Assembly (NCBI RefSeq): GCF_014644735.1
Contig: NZ_BMKZ01000001.1
Span: forward strand, 1-64,000
From: Caldalkalibacillus thermarum
GTDB taxonomy: Bacteria; Bacillota; Bacilli; Caldalkalibacillales; Caldalkalibacillaceae
DNA length: 64,000 bases
Direction of reading: 5' to 3'
A program made the translations under genes and the position numbers. Shown piece by piece: positions 14,315 through 23,782 of this stretch (its first letter is position 1; each line of letters starts with the position of its first letter). Below the pieces are notes generated by a model. That model was given only the letters and a program-made list of their open reading frames with translations, made no database searches and was not told the DNA's origin.

Positions 14315-15247
14315 ATGTTTGTGTGGCAAGGAAAACGTCGTTGGGGATGGTGGGTTGTTTTGATCAGTATGGCTGTGATTGCGGCTGGATGTGGAGCTGA
14401 AGAGGCGCCTGGTACAGAGGAAACAGGCGTTGACAGTGAGACAGAAGCCGCTGAGCCTGCTGCGGGAGGATTTGACCATATTACCGGTATTGATGCCGGA
14501 GCGGGGATTATGCAAGCAACCGAAGAAGCGATAGAAGCTTATGGTCTGGATATTGAGCTGGTACCCAGCTCCAGTGCGGCCATGACTGCGGCTTTGGCCT
14601 CCGCCATTGAAAATGAGGAGTGGATTGTGGTGACCGGGTGGACCCCGCATTGGAAATTTGCTGCTTATGATTTGAAGTATCTGGATGACCCGCTGGGTAT
14701 TTATGGTGAAGAAGAAAGCATCCATACCTTGGTGCGCCAAGGGCTGGAGGAAGATCATCCCAGTGCGTATCAAGTGCTGGACAATTTTTACTGGACACCG
14801 GATGATATGAATCAGGTCATGGTGGACATGGCCCAGCATGGCTTGAGTGAAACAGAAGCGGCCCGGCAATGGATTGAGGCTAACCGTGAAGTGGTGGACA
14901 GCTGGATTGAGGGTGTGGAACCGGTTGACGGTGATCGGATTGAGCTGGTCTATGTCACCTGGGATTCGGAAATTGCCTCAAACAACGTGATTGCGCTTGT
15001 TCTGGAGGAAATCGGCTATGAAGTGGAATTAACACCGGTTGAAGCCGGAGTGATGTTTGCCGGGGTGGCTAGCGGAGAAGCCGATGCGATGGTGGCCGCT
15101 TGGCTCCCAGGCACCCATGCTGCTTATTATGAAGATTTCAAGGATGACCTGGTTGATTTGGGGCCCAATTTGGATGGAGCGAAAATCGGGTTGGTTGTGC
15201 CCACGTATGTAGATATTGACAGCATTGAGGAGATTCGTCCGCGGTAA
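14315..15247 (+). CDS. opuAC: Glycine-betaine-binding lipoprotein
   Basis: 310-residue substrate-binding lipoprotein. The signal peptide ends in the lipobox IAAGC (Cys about residue 26), followed by an acidic Glu-rich linker. Binding-lobe motifs include GIDAGAGIM, SSSAAMTAALASAI, VTGWTPHWKF, YVTWDSEIASNNV and AAWLPGTHAAYY; the Trp residues in GWTPHW, TWDSE and AWLPG would form the aromatic betaine cage. Lobe order equals Bacillus OpuAC. It follows opuAB by 7 bases and ends at a terminator, closing the cluster. Confidence 0.9.
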   Translation: MFVWQGKRRWGWWVVLISMAVIAAGCGAEEAPGTEETGVDSETEAAEPAAGGFDHITGIDAGAGIMQATEEAIEAYGLDIELVPSSSAAMTAALASAIENEEWIVVTGWTPHWKFAAYDLKYLDDPLGIYGEEESIHTLVRQGLEEDHPSAYQVLDNFYWTPDDMNQVMVDMAQHGLSETEAARQWIEANREVVDSWIEGVEPVDGDRIELVYVTWDSEIASNNVIALVLEEIGYEVELTPVEAGVMFAGVASGEADAMVAAWLPGTHAAYYEDFKDDLVDLGPNLDGAKIGLVVPTYVDIDSIEEIRPR

Positions 15248-15339
15248 AAGCAAGGCATCGTTCAAGGAAGGCATGTTTAGCCGGACACGAGTCACCTTGT
15301 CCAGGCTGGCTGGTTGCTTTTCGGTAAGACAGGATTGAA

Positions 15340-15372
15340 AAAGGCTGCCCGTTTTGACGGGCAGCCTTTGTT
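15340..15372 (+). terminator. Rho-independent terminator of opuABC
   Basis: AAAGGCTGCCCG pairs with CGGGCAGCCTTT around TTTTGA and is followed by GTT. A group II intron-like stub starts one or two bases beyond it, repeating the arrangement seen after the manganese catalase gene. Confidence 0.85.
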
Positions 15373-15373
15373 G

Positions 15374-15412
15374 GTACGCCCGGCATGGGTGCGTGACTAT
15401 AGGGTGAACGTC
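15374..15412 (+). ncRNA. Group II intron 5' stub, short copy
   Basis: Positions 15371-15408 match the minus-strand sequence 4894-4857 over 38 bases with two differences: TTGGTACGCCCGGCATGGGT then GCGTGACTATAGGGTGAA. Both copies lie directly after intrinsic terminators, consistent with group IIC intron targeting. Here similarity is lost after about 40 bases, where a headless diguanylate cyclase frame begins, so a deletion removed the rest of the intron and the front of that gene together. Confidence 0.5.
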
Positions 15413-16328
15413 CTTAAGCACGGTTAAATATAAAAGGAAAGCGATCAATAAAGCCTTCCGCAATACAGTGGAAGAGACCGGATACAGCGGGATGGAACTG
15501 TTTGGCCCCCAACAGCGCTGGAAAACACTGATTCATGCAGAGGACCGGTACAAGCTGCTGGAAGCTGAAAACAAGGTACTGCGGGGCCTGTCAACGCAAG
15601 TGGAAATTAGATTGAAACATCCGGAACAGGGTTTTAAGTGGTTTGCGGCACGTCTCAGACCCCTCAAAGATCAGGAGGGCAACGTCACGCAGATTGCTGC
15701 CCATTTTGTGGATATCAACGGTTTCAAACAAAAAGAGGAACAATTGCGCAAGATGGCGTATTATGATGAGCTGACCAGTTTGCCCAACCGGAAAATGCTC
15801 CATGTCCACCTGCAAAAAGTGTTGGCCAAATCACAGCGGCATCAACATACCTTTGCCGTGATGTTTATTGATATCGATGATTTCAAGCAGGTGAACGACA
15901 CTCTTGGGCACGAAGCGGGTGACCAACTTCTGAAATTGATCGCCCGCCGCATGGAAGCCAGCATCCGTCAAGAAGATATTGTGGCCCGCCTGGCTGGTGA
16001 CGAATTTGTGGCTGTCTTTGAAGAGGTGTCCCAGGAAGAAGTGAAAAACATTGCTCAACGGCTAATCCGCTCCGTTTCAGCGCCGTATCAGATTAAAGAA
16101 CAGAAGACAAAGATCTCCTTAACGATTGGGGTCAGTTTTTATCCCAATCATGGCGAAGACTTGTTCACCTTGCTGGACCGGGCCGACCAAGCCATGTATA
16201 TAGCCAAGAAAAAAGGAAAAAACCGTTTCGAATTATATGATGACAAATTGATGCAAGAACTGAAAGAAAGCGGAAAGTTATTGGAACAGTTTCTGCACTA
16301 CTTTCGCAGGGAATACCGTAAACCTTGA
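15408..16328 (+). pseudogene. PAS-GGDEF diguanylate cyclase lacking its N-terminus
   Basis: The open frame enters without a start codon (AINKAFRNTVEETGYSGME) in the middle of a PAS domain, continues with the PAS C-terminal strands (EIRLKHPEQGFKWFAARL and AAHFVDINGFKQ) and a complete GGDEF domain: DELTSLPNRKM, FIDIDDFKQVND, then RLAGDEFVAVFE where the signature reads AGDEF, and KKGKNRFELYDD. The first in-frame GTG is at 15468 and lacks a ribosome-binding site. The upstream sensor part is gone, replaced by the intron stub. AGDEF variants can be active, but translation is doubtful. Confidence 0.75.
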
Positions 16329-16410
16329 CTTCAACCTTCTCTGGATTGTGTCAGCTGCCAGATTGTGTCTCACACGCTACAATAGTAAGAAAGAGGAACA
16401 TGTTTATCAC

Positions 16411-16623
16411 ATGATGAAGTATTACAACGCGAAAACCAATATTGCCATGGGAACCATGCTGTCCGCCATGGCCATGATTCAGTTTATGTTCAGTGAGCTC
16501 ACCGGCTGGGTGATCGGTGTGGCTATAGCTTTTTTAGCGTTGGGCTTGTTTAATCTGATCATGGGCATCCGCCATTACCGGATGTATGCCCCAAAAGTGT
16601 ACGCAGACACCAAGCATACCTGA
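16411..16623 (+). pseudogene. YtpI-like second copy, N-terminal deletion
   Basis: From MMKYYNAKTNIAMGTML to YAPKVYADT the product is almost identical to the ytpI product at 330-704, but the first 50 or so codons (first membrane segment and lysine-rich stretch) are absent. Upstream, GCTACAATAGTA matches the -10 area of the first copy, so promoter and 3' part have been brought together by a deletion that removed the ribosome-binding site and start. AAGAGG 17 bases before the ATG is a poor substitute. A 70-residue protein with two membrane segments might still be made. Confidence 0.65.
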
Positions 16624-16659
16624 CCCTTTCTGCCGATAGGGGGATTGGATGTAGCGCGG

Positions 16660-16780
16660 TTAATCGTGATAAATCATTTTCACCGTCATGCCGCTGTCAA
16701 CGACCAGATTTTGTCCCGTGATAAAGGCCGGCACCACTTGGGCGGGTTGCTCAAGTACCATTTTCTTGTTGAGTGGTTTA
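16660..16780 (-). pseudogene. Short-chain dehydrogenase C-terminal fragment
   Basis: The minus-strand frame LNKKMVLEQPAQVV, then PAFITGQNLVVDSGMTVKMI and YHD stop, carries the C-terminal SDR signature FITGQNLVVDSGMTV. It enters about 20 bases after the chemoreceptor stop without any start, so about 40 codons of a lost oxidoreductase gene remain. Confidence 0.75.
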
Positions 16781-16781
16781 A

Positions 16782-18407
16782 TCAGCCAATGTTAAACCGA
16801 TTGACAATGGCCTTCAATTCTTGAGACTGTTGAGCTAACACTTGGGCTTCTGTGGCTAATGTTTGTACCACTTGTACTTGTTCGTCCATAGCTGTCGAGG
16901 TTTGGACGGCCGCTTGGGTAAATTCATCTCCGATTTCGCCTAAACCATCGATCAATTGATTTAACTCCTTGCATTCTGTTAACAATTGGGCCGCTTGTTG
17001 GTGATTCACGGCAATTTGGTCGCGGGTTTGCTGCACAATATGATAGAGTGCCTTAATGGATCGCCCGGTATCAGTCACCGCACTGACTCCCGACTTGATG
17101 GCTTCCACACTCTCATGCACTTCTTTCACGGTTTGATCCACCTCGTCTTTCGTTTTGGCCAAAATATCGATGATACTTTTGGCAAAGACAGATGTGGATT
17201 CAGCGAGATGACGCACTTGTTCAGCCACGACGGCAAAACCCTGCCCGGCTTCACCGGCACGGGCCGCTTCGATCGAGGCATTTAAAGCGAGCATGTTGGT
17301 CTGTTTAGCGATATCTGTTATCGCTGATACTTTGGATAACACTTCCCCTGCGTCATGTGAAACCCGCTCAATCATGCGAGCCGTATGATTGACGGTCTGC
17401 TCAACACGCCTCATCTTGTCCTCAGTTTCTTGGACGTAGCGGCTGCCTTGATTGGCGGTGGAAAATGCATCCTCTCCTAACTGCAGCGCGTGTTGAGTGT
17501 TAAGTCTTGTTTTTTCAATGGTGGCTTGGACATGAGCAATCATCTGTTTGGCCTGTTGCAGGGAAGCCAGCTGCGTTTCAGCTCCCGCCCGGAACGCTTC
17601 TGTCACAGTCTGTAAGTTTTGAAAACTGCTAGACAGCTCTTCAGCTTCCTGAGCCTGGGCTTGGCTGATTCGTCCCGTTTGATCAGCGGCAGCAGCCAGT
17701 TCGCTCACGATCGTCTTGAGACCTAAAGTCAGCTTATTCAATTCTAAACCGATTTGTTGAAACCGGTCTCGGGAATGTTGCTCCAGTGTGACGGTTAAAT
17801 TTCCCGCTGAAATCTGTTTGCTCAACTTTAGCCACTTGTCCACCTGACGGAAAATATGCCGGACCACGACATAGGCGCCGGCACCGCCTGCCAGCAAACC
17901 GCTTCCTGTCAGCACGGCCACTGTTGACGTTTCGACGCCCAGAGCAGCAGCTGCGCCACCCGCTGCCACAGCGGGAAACAAACCGGCTGTCCAAATCAGA
18001 GGAGCCAGAAAAGGACGGTGCACAATTCGCCCAAGACGCAAGTTGTAATGGCGGCCCCTGCCACGCACAATGGGGCAGGAGGCATCGATCAGCCTCTCTT
18101 TTGTGTCCCGCTCGTAAAGTTGGATCAGTCCTGTCTCCGTCCGGGCCGCTTTAAGACCGACCGGATCGTTGAATAAAAGACCTTCCCGCAAACGGTTGGT
18201 ATGAACCAACGCTCTTCCGTCCCGGTCCACCACCAACAAATATTCCTCAAATTGCAAATGTTCGTCCAATATTTGGCGCACCTTGTCGCTCACTTCTGAA
18301 AATTGATGGACGTCCTCTAACACCGGTTTCAGTTTGGCAGCAATTTTTTCGGCGCGCTTTAGCGCCTGTCTGGCTCTTTTCTTGCTGAGCAAGGCTTGGT
18401 CATTCAC
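16782..18407 (-). CDS. Methyl-accepting chemotaxis protein with cytoplasmic N-terminal sensor
   Basis: 541 residues. An N-terminal cytoplasmic region (1-130) with [20 protein letters not shown] and [16 protein letters not shown] looks cache- or PAS-like. A membrane hairpin (about 134-183) follows with almost no external loop, then a HAMP domain (about 185-240) and a long signalling coiled coil. The hairpin tip that binds CheA/CheW reads [20 protein letters not shown] then [19 protein letters not shown]. It probably senses an intracellular or membrane cue. It ends in NRFNIG without a CheR/CheB docking pentapeptide. GAAGGGGG lies 12 bases before the ATG. No chemotaxis partner genes are nearby. 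Confidence 0.88.
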   Translation of the reverse strand: MNDQALLSKKRARQALKRAEKIAAKLKPVLEDVHQFSEVSDKVRQILDEHLQFEEYLLVVDRDGRALVHTNRLREGLLFNDPVGLKAARTETGLIQLYERDTKERLIDASCPIVRGRGRHYNLRLGRIVHRPFLAPLIWTAGLFPAVAAGGAAAALGVETSTVAVLTGSGLLAGGAGAYVVVRHIFRQVDKWLKLSKQISAGNLTVTLEQHSRDRFQQIGLELNKLTLGLKTIVSELAAAADQTGRISQAQAQEAEELSSSFQNLQTVTEAFRAGAETQLASLQQAKQMIAHVQATIEKTRLNTQHALQLGEDAFSTANQGSRYVQETEDKMRRVEQTVNHTARMIERVSHDAGEVLSKVSAITDIAKQTNMLALNASIEAARAGEAGQGFAVVAEQVRHLAESTSVFAKSIIDILAKTKDEVDQTVKEVHESVEAIKSGVSAVTDTGRSIKALYHIVQQTRDQIAVNHQQAAQLLTECKELNQLIDGLGEIGDEFTQAAVQTSTAMDEQVQVVQTLATEAQVLAQQSQELKAIVNRFNIG

Positions 18408-18620
18408 CTGACATGCCCCCTTCGCTTTTCATGCTTTTCTCTGGTCTGAGAGATCTCAATTCATGGGTGTTTAGGCAAAAACAGATCCTCAATAATATTA
18501 ATCGTCAGATGGCCCGTCTAATTTAATAACCATGAACGATCTGTTATATAAATCGGCCATCAGATTGACACCCAAAATCGTACGACAGATATGCTAGAAT
18601 AGAGAGCAGAGGTGATCCAC

Positions 18621-19304
18621 ATGGCCCAACAGAATAAACTGGCCAGAACCTTAGTGCTTTTTACTGCCATTTTTGCCGTTTTGATCGTGCTGTTGATTAT
18701 GATCAACCGGATCACGGCTAATTCTCCGGAGAATATCATGACAGATATGGCACCGCCGGTTGAGGGACAACCCCTGTACGGAGACCCTGAAGCCAAGGTC
18801 AATATCATTGTGTTCAGCGACTATTTGTGTCCCGCCTGTAAAGTATGGCATGAGCACATTTTTCCCCGGTTGAAAGCCGGTTATGTTGAGGACGGAACAG
18901 CCAACATCGTGCATATTAATACTTTGTTTCATGGCGAACAGTCGCTGCTGGCCTCCTTGGCGAGTGAAGCAGCCTGGGCTCAGGATCAAGAAGGATTTTG
19001 GGCGTTTCACGATGCGTTATATGACCATCAGCCAGCTGAACACAGTGAGACAGCCTGGGTGACCGCAGAACTTCTGTTGGAGATTGCCGAATCGGTTCCT
19101 TCGCTCAGTGCGGCCCAGCTGATTGAAGATGTGCTGCAACAGACGTTCCTGCCGGAGGTGGAAGAGGATATGCGGCTGGTTCGGGACTATCAAATTCAAT
19201 ATACGCCCAGCGTGATGGTGAATAATGTTTTATTGGCTGATCCATTTGATTATGATGAGTTGGTGAACGTGATTGAAAGGGCGTTAACAGAGGAATCTTC
19301 TTAA
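18621..19304 (+). CDS. bdbD: Extracytoplasmic thiol oxidase, BdbD/DsbA type
   Basis: 227 residues. A membrane anchor (about residues 8-30) precedes a thioredoxin fold with the catalytic motif DYLCPACKVWH (CPAC, about 69-72) and the cis-proline loop IQYTPSVMVNN. BdbD introduces disulfides into exported proteins and is reoxidised by BdbC, encoded next. The ATG at 18621 follows GAGGTGAT by 5 bases; the upstream ATG at 18612 overlaps that site. An extended -10-like TGCTAGAAT lies about 25 bases upstream of the gene. Confidence 0.88.
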   Translation: MAQQNKLARTLVLFTAIFAVLIVLLIMINRITANSPENIMTDMAPPVEGQPLYGDPEAKVNIIVFSDYLCPACKVWHEHIFPRLKAGYVEDGTANIVHINTLFHGEQSLLASLASEAAWAQDQEGFWAFHDALYDHQPAEHSETAWVTAELLLEIAESVPSLSAAQLIEDVLQQTFLPEVEEDMRLVRDYQIQYTPSVMVNNVLLADPFDYDELVNVIERALTEESS

Positions 19305-19396
19305 GTGAGGAAAGTGGGCGACCGGGCCAGTGCCGGCCGGCAGGCAAACATGGTGAACATAACCAAGGAAAGGAACCAGGGAAAGGAGGTGCTGCC

Positions 19397-19864
19397 GTGT
19401 CCAAAGACAGCCTTTCCCACTCAACCTGGCCTGCTTATACCCTTTATCTGGCCTGGCTGGTAGCTGTTGTGGCTACGCTAGGCAGTCTGTATTTCAGTGA
19501 AGTGCGGGGATTTGTGCCTTGTGAATTGTGTTGGTACCAGCGCATTTTCATGTACCCGTTGGCCGTGATGCTCGGCATTGCCGCCTATCGTGGGGATGCG
19601 GGGATCAAAGTGTATGTTTTGCCTCTGGCCATGGCAGGGGGATTGATCTCCTTGGTGCATTATTTACAACAGAAAGTGCCCGCTTTGGGGGCCATTGCTT
19701 TGTGTACCCAGGGAGTGCCTTGCACGGCCGTTTATATCAATTGGCTGGGCTTCATCACCATTCCCTTTTTGGCTCTGATGGCGTTTGGTGCCATTACCAT
19801 TTTGATGCTAGTGACGCCAGGATCAAAAACTGCCTGTTCCAGGCCTGAGATGTTGCGGCATTGA
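19397..19864 (+). CDS. bdbC: Disulfide oxidoreductase, BdbC/DsbB type
   Basis: 155 residues with four transmembrane helices. The quinone-linked redox Cys pair is [10 protein letters not shown] (CELC, about 38-41) and the second pair is in CTQGVPC (about 103-109). It reoxidises the BdbD-type partner encoded 92 bases upstream and passes electrons to menaquinone. The GTG at 19397 has AAAGGAGGTG just ahead. BdbCD supports competence and secreted-protein folding in Bacillus; no competence gene is nearby. Confidence 0.9.
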   Translation: MSKDSLSHSTWPAYTLYLAWLVAVVATLGSLYFSEVRGFVPCELCWYQRIFMYPLAVMLGIAAYRGDAGIKVYVLPLAMAGGLISLVHYLQQKVPALGAIALCTQGVPCTAVYINWLGFITIPFLALMAFGAITILMLVTPGSKTACSRPEMLRH

Positions 19865-19943
19865 TGAGAACACTGGTGCTGGCCAAGAACGGAATTGGAA
19901 CCATCACATACCACACACATGGTCGGTCTTGCATTGATCGGCG

Positions 19944-20838
19944 TTAGCGCTGAAAAACAATGACCCGGTTTTTGCCTTGCTGTTTGGCGGCATACAGGGA
20001 ACGGTCAGCCTGCTGAAACAAATGGTCCACCGATTTGTGCGGATCGTCCTGGGACCAGCTAGCCACCCCGCAGGAGACCGTGACACTCGGACTGCTGTAA
20101 CGTTCCACTTTGCCTCTGATCCGTTCGGCTACCCGCACAGCCTCGCAAAGACCCGCACCGGGCAGATAAACGGCCAGCTCTTCTCCTCCCCACCGGGCCG
20201 GGATATCATCAGGGTTCCTGGGCTTTGTGCACCGCATCCAATATCGGACAGTCATGTCTATTGAATCGTTTGTCAAGGGCGCTTGGCGAGGATGAAGCCA
20301 CCACTTGATAGGCCCGTTCACCGGTTATATACAGCAGAAAGTGTACACTTTGCGGAGCAAATATTTCTTTAATTTTGGCCACGGTGTATTGGATGCTATG
20401 CTGGACATCAAGCTGTCCATGTAACTGTTGGGCGGCCTCATTGATCAGTTGCTGTTCCTTAAGCAGCCCTTGCAATTGATGGTACAGCCGGACTCTTTCT
20501 ACCGATTTCCCCAGCGCTTCAGCCAGAGAAACGATCATGTCCAGCTCCGTTTGGATACTGTCCCGATTTTCAAAAAAACCGATTTCCAATAAACCATAAG
20601 TGCCCTGTTTTCCTTTAACGGGGACGTAAACTGTGCAGCCATCCTCTGATGTGTCAATTTTTACCTTTCCGTGCAGAAAAGCTTGATGAGCCAGTTGCAG
20701 AGGCCTCTGATGCACATCAAGCAATTTAACCGGCACATCAGCTTCCACTTCCTGGGAGGACCAGAGCGTCAGGTCTAAAGCAGGATAAAATTGCCGAAAT
20801 GCATTTACAAATGTGGTAACGAAAAGGAGTGTGGGCAC
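19944..20838 (-). pseudogene. GAF-GGDEF diguanylate cyclase with internal deletion
   Basis: The minus strand first encodes a GAF-like region (VYVPVKGKQGTYGLLEIGFF, then SLAEALGKSVERVRLYHQL and a second GAF start HFLLYITGERAYQVV), which stops at about 20209. In another frame it resumes inside a GGDEF domain: DIPARWGGEELAVYLPGAG, VTVSCGVASW, and LFQQADRSLYAAKQQGKNR to the end at 19944. The first half of GGDEF (metal-binding Asp, DxLTxLxNR) is deleted. Near 20838 the frame runs into the start of the opposing HEAT-repeat gene, so the 5' end is lost too. Confidence 0.82.
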
Positions 20839-21849
20839 TTGCTGGTTGCTGTTACAGTCACTTTGTTTGTGCTTCAAATCTTGCTGTGGATGTCCATAGC
20901 CATCAAAAGGATGTGGGAAAAATGGCTGGCCACCAGGGAAGCAGAGTGGAAAAAGCGGCTGCAGGCTTTGCTGGATTTCGTGCAACAGAGTGAGACCGCG
21001 CTGCCGCGCTATAAAATTCGCAAGCGGCATGAGGCCCTGTTCATGGCCCGTGAGTTGAGCAAAACGGTTCGTGAGATGACGCCGCAGATGCGCCGCAAGG
21101 TTGGATATGTGGCCGATCACCTTTTGTCACCTTGGCTGGGGCAAGAGCTGGAAAGGGGCCGGTGGGCCAGCAAGTTGAATGCCCTTTATTATATGGAGGA
21201 TCTCGGTCTGAAAAGTTTGGCTGATCAAGCCTGGCGCGTGGCGCAATCTGCCCATGGACAAGATGAGCAGCTGGCTGAACAAGCTTTACGGGCTTTAGCA
21301 AAGATAAAGGATCACAGAGCCTTGGCCATTTTGTTAAGGGATGAACATTTTCCGCCCTATTTTTATCTTGATCTGTTGCGGCGTTACAGTCCGCTTCATC
21401 TGTCTGACCTTAAGCGGGTCTGGAACAGTCACGCCAAAATGAGAAGGGGATTGGTGTTGACGCTGCTTGAGCATCAACAGCCCTGGGAGCAAGAGTTGCT
21501 CAGGCAAGCAATGGATAGCGAAGAGCTGGATATTCGTTTGGCCGCATTAAAGGTACTTGCCACGAGACCTGAACTGTGTCCGCCTCATGGCCAGCTGGAC
21601 CGTTTTTTGCACAGCCCCCATTGGCAGGAACAGGCCCGGGCGGCCTATTTGATTGGCCAGCTGGGTTGGGATCACTATTTGCCGGACCTGGTAACACTGC
21701 TTCAGCATAAGATGTGGTGGGTCCGCTACAGAGCCGGGGAAGCGTTGGTAAAGCTGATGGATGCTGCTGAACAATCTTATTGGAGCAGCCGGGTGACAGA
21801 CCGCTATGGAAGGGACATGCTCCAACACTGGCTCACGGTGTACCGCTGA
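20839..21849 (+). CDS. HEAT-repeat membrane protein
   Basis: 336 residues. The TTG at 20839 follows AAGGAG by 9 bases and opens straight into a membrane anchor (about residues 2-20). The cytoplasmic body is alpha-helical with HEAT-like repeats, for example AEQALRALAKIKDHRALAIL, DIRLAALKVLATRPELC and VRYRAGEALVKLMDAA. Such proteins act as scaffolds. It converges on a family 2 glycosyltransferase whose stop is 66 bases away, and similar pairs occur in polysaccharide loci, so it may help a surface-glycan synthase; this is inference. Confidence 0.6.
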   Translation: MLVAVTVTLFVLQILLWMSIAIKRMWEKWLATREAEWKKRLQALLDFVQQSETALPRYKIRKRHEALFMARELSKTVREMTPQMRRKVGYVADHLLSPWLGQELERGRWASKLNALYYMEDLGLKSLADQAWRVAQSAHGQDEQLAEQALRALAKIKDHRALAILLRDEHFPPYFYLDLLRRYSPLHLSDLKRVWNSHAKMRRGLVLTLLEHQQPWEQELLRQAMDSEELDIRLAALKVLATRPELCPPHGQLDRFLHSPHWQEQARAAYLIGQLGWDHYLPDLVTLLQHKMWWVRYRAGEALVKLMDAAEQSYWSSRVTDRYGRDMLQHWLTVYR

Positions 21850-21915
21850 TGCATCACCATTCTTCAATGAAGTTTTTGCAGCGGACGTGAAGTGCGCATT
21901 GTGACATAGACAGCT

Positions 21916-23322
21916 TCAGCCTTGTTCCGTCAACCCTTTGCGCTCCATTTCCCCCCATGTTGATTCTCCGAGCCAAGCCTTGTACTTTCCTTCCAAGCGG
22001 ACAGCCAACAAAAAGGGACGGTACCACAGGGATTCGCTCAACGCCCACAGGTAAAGATAAAACAACTGGCTCAGCCGGCGGTGACGGTGTGAGGTCCATT
22101 CGGTCAACAACAATGCCAAGGAACTGAGAAATGAACCGATGGCAAAGGTGGCCAGCATCCACAGCAAAAACAGCGCTGACTGTCCGGAATCGGTGATCCA
22201 CAGCACGAGGAAAGCAATTAAACCGAGAACTTCAACAATAACGGATAACCATTCCACCAAAAAATAGAAGGGCATGGCGATCAGGCCCACTTTGCCATAA
22301 CGGGGATTGAACATCATGACTCGATGCCGCCATAAAACCTCGGTCAACCCCTGATGCCAGCGGCGTCGTTGGCGGCGCAACACCCGCAGGGAGTCTGGCG
22401 CTTCTGTCCAACAGACAGGATCGGCAATGTAGATGATACGGTGGTTCCCTTGTTGCTCCTTAATCAGACGATGAAGACGCACAGTCATTTCCATATCTTC
22501 AGCAATCGTATCTGTGGCAAATCCTCCTGCCCGAATCACCCATTCTTTGTTAAACACCCCGAAGGCACCGGACACAATCAGCAAGGAATTTAATCGGCTT
22601 AAAGCGATGCGGGTCAGCAAAAAGGCCCGTATATATTCAATCACTTGCATGATTAAAACTGGTTTTGTGGGCAGGCGCTGTTCAATGACCGCTCCATCCC
22701 GCACCACCGAACCATTGGCAATACGGACTGTGCCTCCAGTGGCAATCACGCCTTGTGGGTCACGAATGATCGGCAACATGGTTTTGACCAGCGCGTCCTT
22801 GTCCAGGAGACTGTCTGCATCGATGCAGCAGAAATAGGGGTAACTGGAACAATTAATCCCGGCATTGATGGCGTCAGAACGGCCACCGTTCAGTTTGCTG
22901 ACCACCACCAGCTCTGTCAAGTTTCTTGAACGGTAAACCGCTTTGACTCTCATACAAGCCAGGCGCATGTGCACCGGTCTTTCTACCTCGTACAGGTCAA
23001 AATGTTTTTTCAAGACGGCCAACGTTTGGTCGGTGGAACCGTCATCCACAACGATGATTTCTTTCTCGGGATAGTTGACTTGGCGCAAAGAATGAACGGT
23101 TTGGACAATCCCCCGCTCTTCGTTATAACACGGGACAATAATGGAGCATGGGAAAACTTCCATATCCTGCAACACATCTTCTACCACCTGCCGCCGGTCA
23201 ACCCCATGTTCTTTGCGGACGGCACCTATTGCCAGGCTGAACAAGCCCAGCTGCATCAGCACAACCAGAAACAGATAAGTACTGATCACATATAAACTGG
23301 TATTGAGTATCCCCTCAAACAT
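21916..23322 (-). CDS. Family 2 processive glycosyltransferase, membrane-bound
   Basis: 468 residues. One N-terminal transmembrane helix, a cytoplasmic GT-A domain and three to four C-terminal helices resemble PgaC/IcaA- and hyaluronan-type synthases. Motifs: IIVPCYNEERG (about 60-70), VVDDGSTDQT (first Asp pair, near 95), CCIDADSLLDKD (DxD-like), TIAEDMEMTVRLH (acceptor ED) and RRQRRRWHQG (QxxRW). It likely polymerises and exports a beta-linked surface polysaccharide from UDP-sugars. No deacetylase or other pga/ica genes are adjacent, and no clear ribosome-binding site lies close to the ATG. Confidence 0.85.
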   Translation of the reverse strand: MFEGILNTSLYVISTYLFLVVLMQLGLFSLAIGAVRKEHGVDRRQVVEDVLQDMEVFPCSIIVPCYNEERGIVQTVHSLRQVNYPEKEIIVVDDGSTDQTLAVLKKHFDLYEVERPVHMRLACMRVKAVYRSRNLTELVVVSKLNGGRSDAINAGINCSSYPYFCCIDADSLLDKDALVKTMLPIIRDPQGVIATGGTVRIANGSVVRDGAVIEQRLPTKPVLIMQVIEYIRAFLLTRIALSRLNSLLIVSGAFGVFNKEWVIRAGGFATDTIAEDMEMTVRLHRLIKEQQGNHRIIYIADPVCWTEAPDSLRVLRRQRRRWHQGLTEVLWRHRVMMFNPRYGKVGLIAMPFYFLVEWLSVIVEVLGLIAFLVLWITDSGQSALFLLWMLATFAIGSFLSSLALLLTEWTSHRHRRLSQLFYLYLWALSESLWYRPFLLAVRLEGKYKAWLGESTWGEMERKGLTEQG

Positions 23323-23412
23323 GCCAGTAACAAAGATTTCCTCTCCCTCTGAAATATGTCGTCACCCATTCCCGGGTCTGGGCTAATAATTGTAGCGGCG
23401 GTGGCCAGCATG

Positions 23413-23733
23413 TCACAGCCGTGACTTGAGCAGGTTTTGCAGCTTCATGGCCTGGCTCATATCTCCTTGTATTTTCAGTTTGCCGGTCATAAACGCGGTT
23501 ACTGGATTAAGTTGTCCATTCATCAGTTGGTGAAACGTCTGGTCAGACAGCTGGACCGTGCAATCGGGCTGATAAGGACATCCTTCAGCCAGTACCGCTT
23601 TTTTATTTTCCACCTTCACTTGATAAGATTGGCCGGAGACATTAAACTGATAGACAGTGTTCAGCCCGGCGAGTGTTTCCGGAGACTGATTGGCCCGCTG
23701 GACAACCGACTCTAATACAGCATAGACGGACAT
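23413..23733 (-). CDS. SCP2 sterol-binding domain protein
   Basis: 106 residues forming one SCP2 fold: VYQFNVSGQSYQVKVENKKA, DCTVQLSDQTFHQLMNGQ, LNPVTAFMTGKLKIQGDMSQ and an end helix AMKLQNLLKSRL. SCP2 domains bind lipids or acyl chains; bacterial single-domain members have no firm role. The second ATG (23733) follows GGGAGG by 9 bases and is preferred over the first. Confidence 0.75.
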   Translation of the reverse strand: MSVYAVLESVVQRANQSPETLAGLNTVYQFNVSGQSYQVKVENKKAVLAEGCPYQPDCTVQLSDQTFHQLMNGQLNPVTAFMTGKLKIQGDMSQAMKLQNLLKSRL

Positions 23734-23782
23734 GGACTCCATCCTCCCTCAACAATATCATTAATTTTGGCATCATTTTGTA

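Noticed and set aside
14315-15247. Circularly permuted OpuAC
   Set aside because: At first the lobe order looked swapped, but it equals the order I recall for Bacillus OpuAC, and the protein starts with a lipobox and ends normally.
20839-21120. N-terminal extension of the GAF-GGDEF pseudogene on the minus strand
   Set aside because: The frame continues there, but it is antisense to the membrane anchor and first helices of the HEAT-repeat protein, and no GAF-like sequence appears beyond about 20838.
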